Assembly (NCBI RefSeq): GCF_001679725.1
Contig: NZ_CP016284.1
Location: forward strand, 1-58,936
From: Cryobacterium arcticum
GTDB lineage: Bacteria; Actinomycetota; Actinomycetes; Actinomycetales; Microbacteriaceae
Direction: 5' to 3'
DNA length: 58,936 nucleotides
Shown here: piece after piece, positions 58,781-58,936 of the stretch
Numbering within the stretch: the first letter of the stretch is position 1
Layout: each line of letters begins with the position of its first letter
Translations under genes and position numbers: made by a program
The notes under the pieces: model-generated
Told to the model about the DNA's origin: nothing
Seen by the model: only the letters and a program-made list of their open reading frames with translations
Databases searched by the model: none

Positions 58781-58936
58781 CTACAAGACGCTGGCGGCGA
58801 CTCCGAGGATCAAGCATGACACCAGTATTCGCAGGGTGCTAACCAGAACGGTGCGCACCACAGGAAAGCCGTGGCGCCCAGCGAGCACGGCCACCACAAT
58901 CGCCGCGAGGACCGTCACGTTCAGCAGCCCGAACCC
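58781..58936 (-). CDS. Small membrane protein, 3' part (continues from 1-240)
   Basis: Fifty-one codons plus stop, open to the window edge. LNVTVLAAIVVAVLAG and TVLVSTLRILVSCLILGVAASVL are two hydrophobic segments. It continues the reading frame leaving base 1, so window ends are probably adjacent on the circle. The combined protein has a cytoplasmic Arg-rich start and three membrane segments. Confidence 0.6.
   Translation of the reverse strand, partial: GFGLLNVTVLAAIVVAVLAGRHGFPVVRTVLVSTLRILVSCLILGVAASVL

Overview
The window reads as a complete circular conjugative plasmid of 58,936 bp from a high-GC actinobacterium, most likely a Microbacteriaceae member. Circularity is inferred from the two ends. 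A gene starting at 240 on the minus strand runs off base 1 in frame, and an open 3' gene end enters at 58936 on the same strand and stops at 58781. Joined, they give one 131-residue membrane protein. The family hint comes from GC-rich actinobacterial codon use, an SCO6880-type conjugation apparatus, and two paralogous DUF7882-like proteins at 56.9 and 57.7 kb, a family I associate with Microbacteriaceae. No rRNA, tRNA or CRISPR array was seen.

Backbone, clockwise. A primase-polymerase-type replication protein (303-2306, minus) lies beyond a minus-strand operon of small DNA-binding proteins, a peptidoglycan hydrolase, a lipoprotein and a MinD/ParA-like ATPase (2468-6598). A divergent plus-strand transfer operon (6738-15789) encodes a pseudo-ATPase, a small pilin-like membrane protein, a VirB8-like protein, a VirB6-like protein, an SCO6880 protein, a VirB4 ATPase, a VirD4 coupling protein and two accessory proteins. 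The relaxase operon (15888-18806, minus) abuts a candidate oriT (18807-19038). Next come nrdH, a small HTH protein and a PIN/HTH toxin-antitoxin pair. Past the accessory regions lie a broken kfrA-like gene, the parAB partition genes and a 9-bp-phased centromere-like array (49.5-51.2 kb). A region of minus-strand cassettes (51.2-55.9 kb: DUF3846, DUF3560 and ParB-like genes) has a conserved leader before three of its transcription units, and a related leader sits before nrdH.

Accessory DNA falls in three blocks. Block 1 (22354-35310) is bounded on both sides by directly repeated copies of one transposon end. It holds a ROK-regulated catabolic cluster: a Gfo/Idh oxidoreductase, an epoxide-hydrolase-like enzyme, a ribose-type ABC importer, a zinc alcohol dehydrogenase and two TIM-barrel isomerase/epimerases. 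A hydrolase remnant, a possible sensor or defence protein and a stand-alone resolvase follow. Block 2 (35311-40906) is an intact Tn552/Tn402-type transposon (transposase, AAA+ partner, resolvase) flanked by a 9-bp direct repeat. It carries a MerR-family regulator, a thioredoxin-like protein and a flavin disulfide reductase. It sits in the putative res region of the neighbouring resolvase, as expected of res-site-hunting elements. To its right is a one-polypeptide type IIL-like restriction-modification enzyme. Block 3 (46341-49531) is an ISL3-family passenger transposon with an 8-bp target duplication. It carries a GlxA-type regulator and an ABM-domain protein and splits the kfrA-like gene.

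The most interesting signals are the conserved leader/terminator cassette architecture at 51-56 kb with its echo upstream of nrdH, the 18-unit 9-bp-phased centromere array, the catabolic cluster between direct transposon ends, and the two transposons whose exact borders can be read from the sequence.
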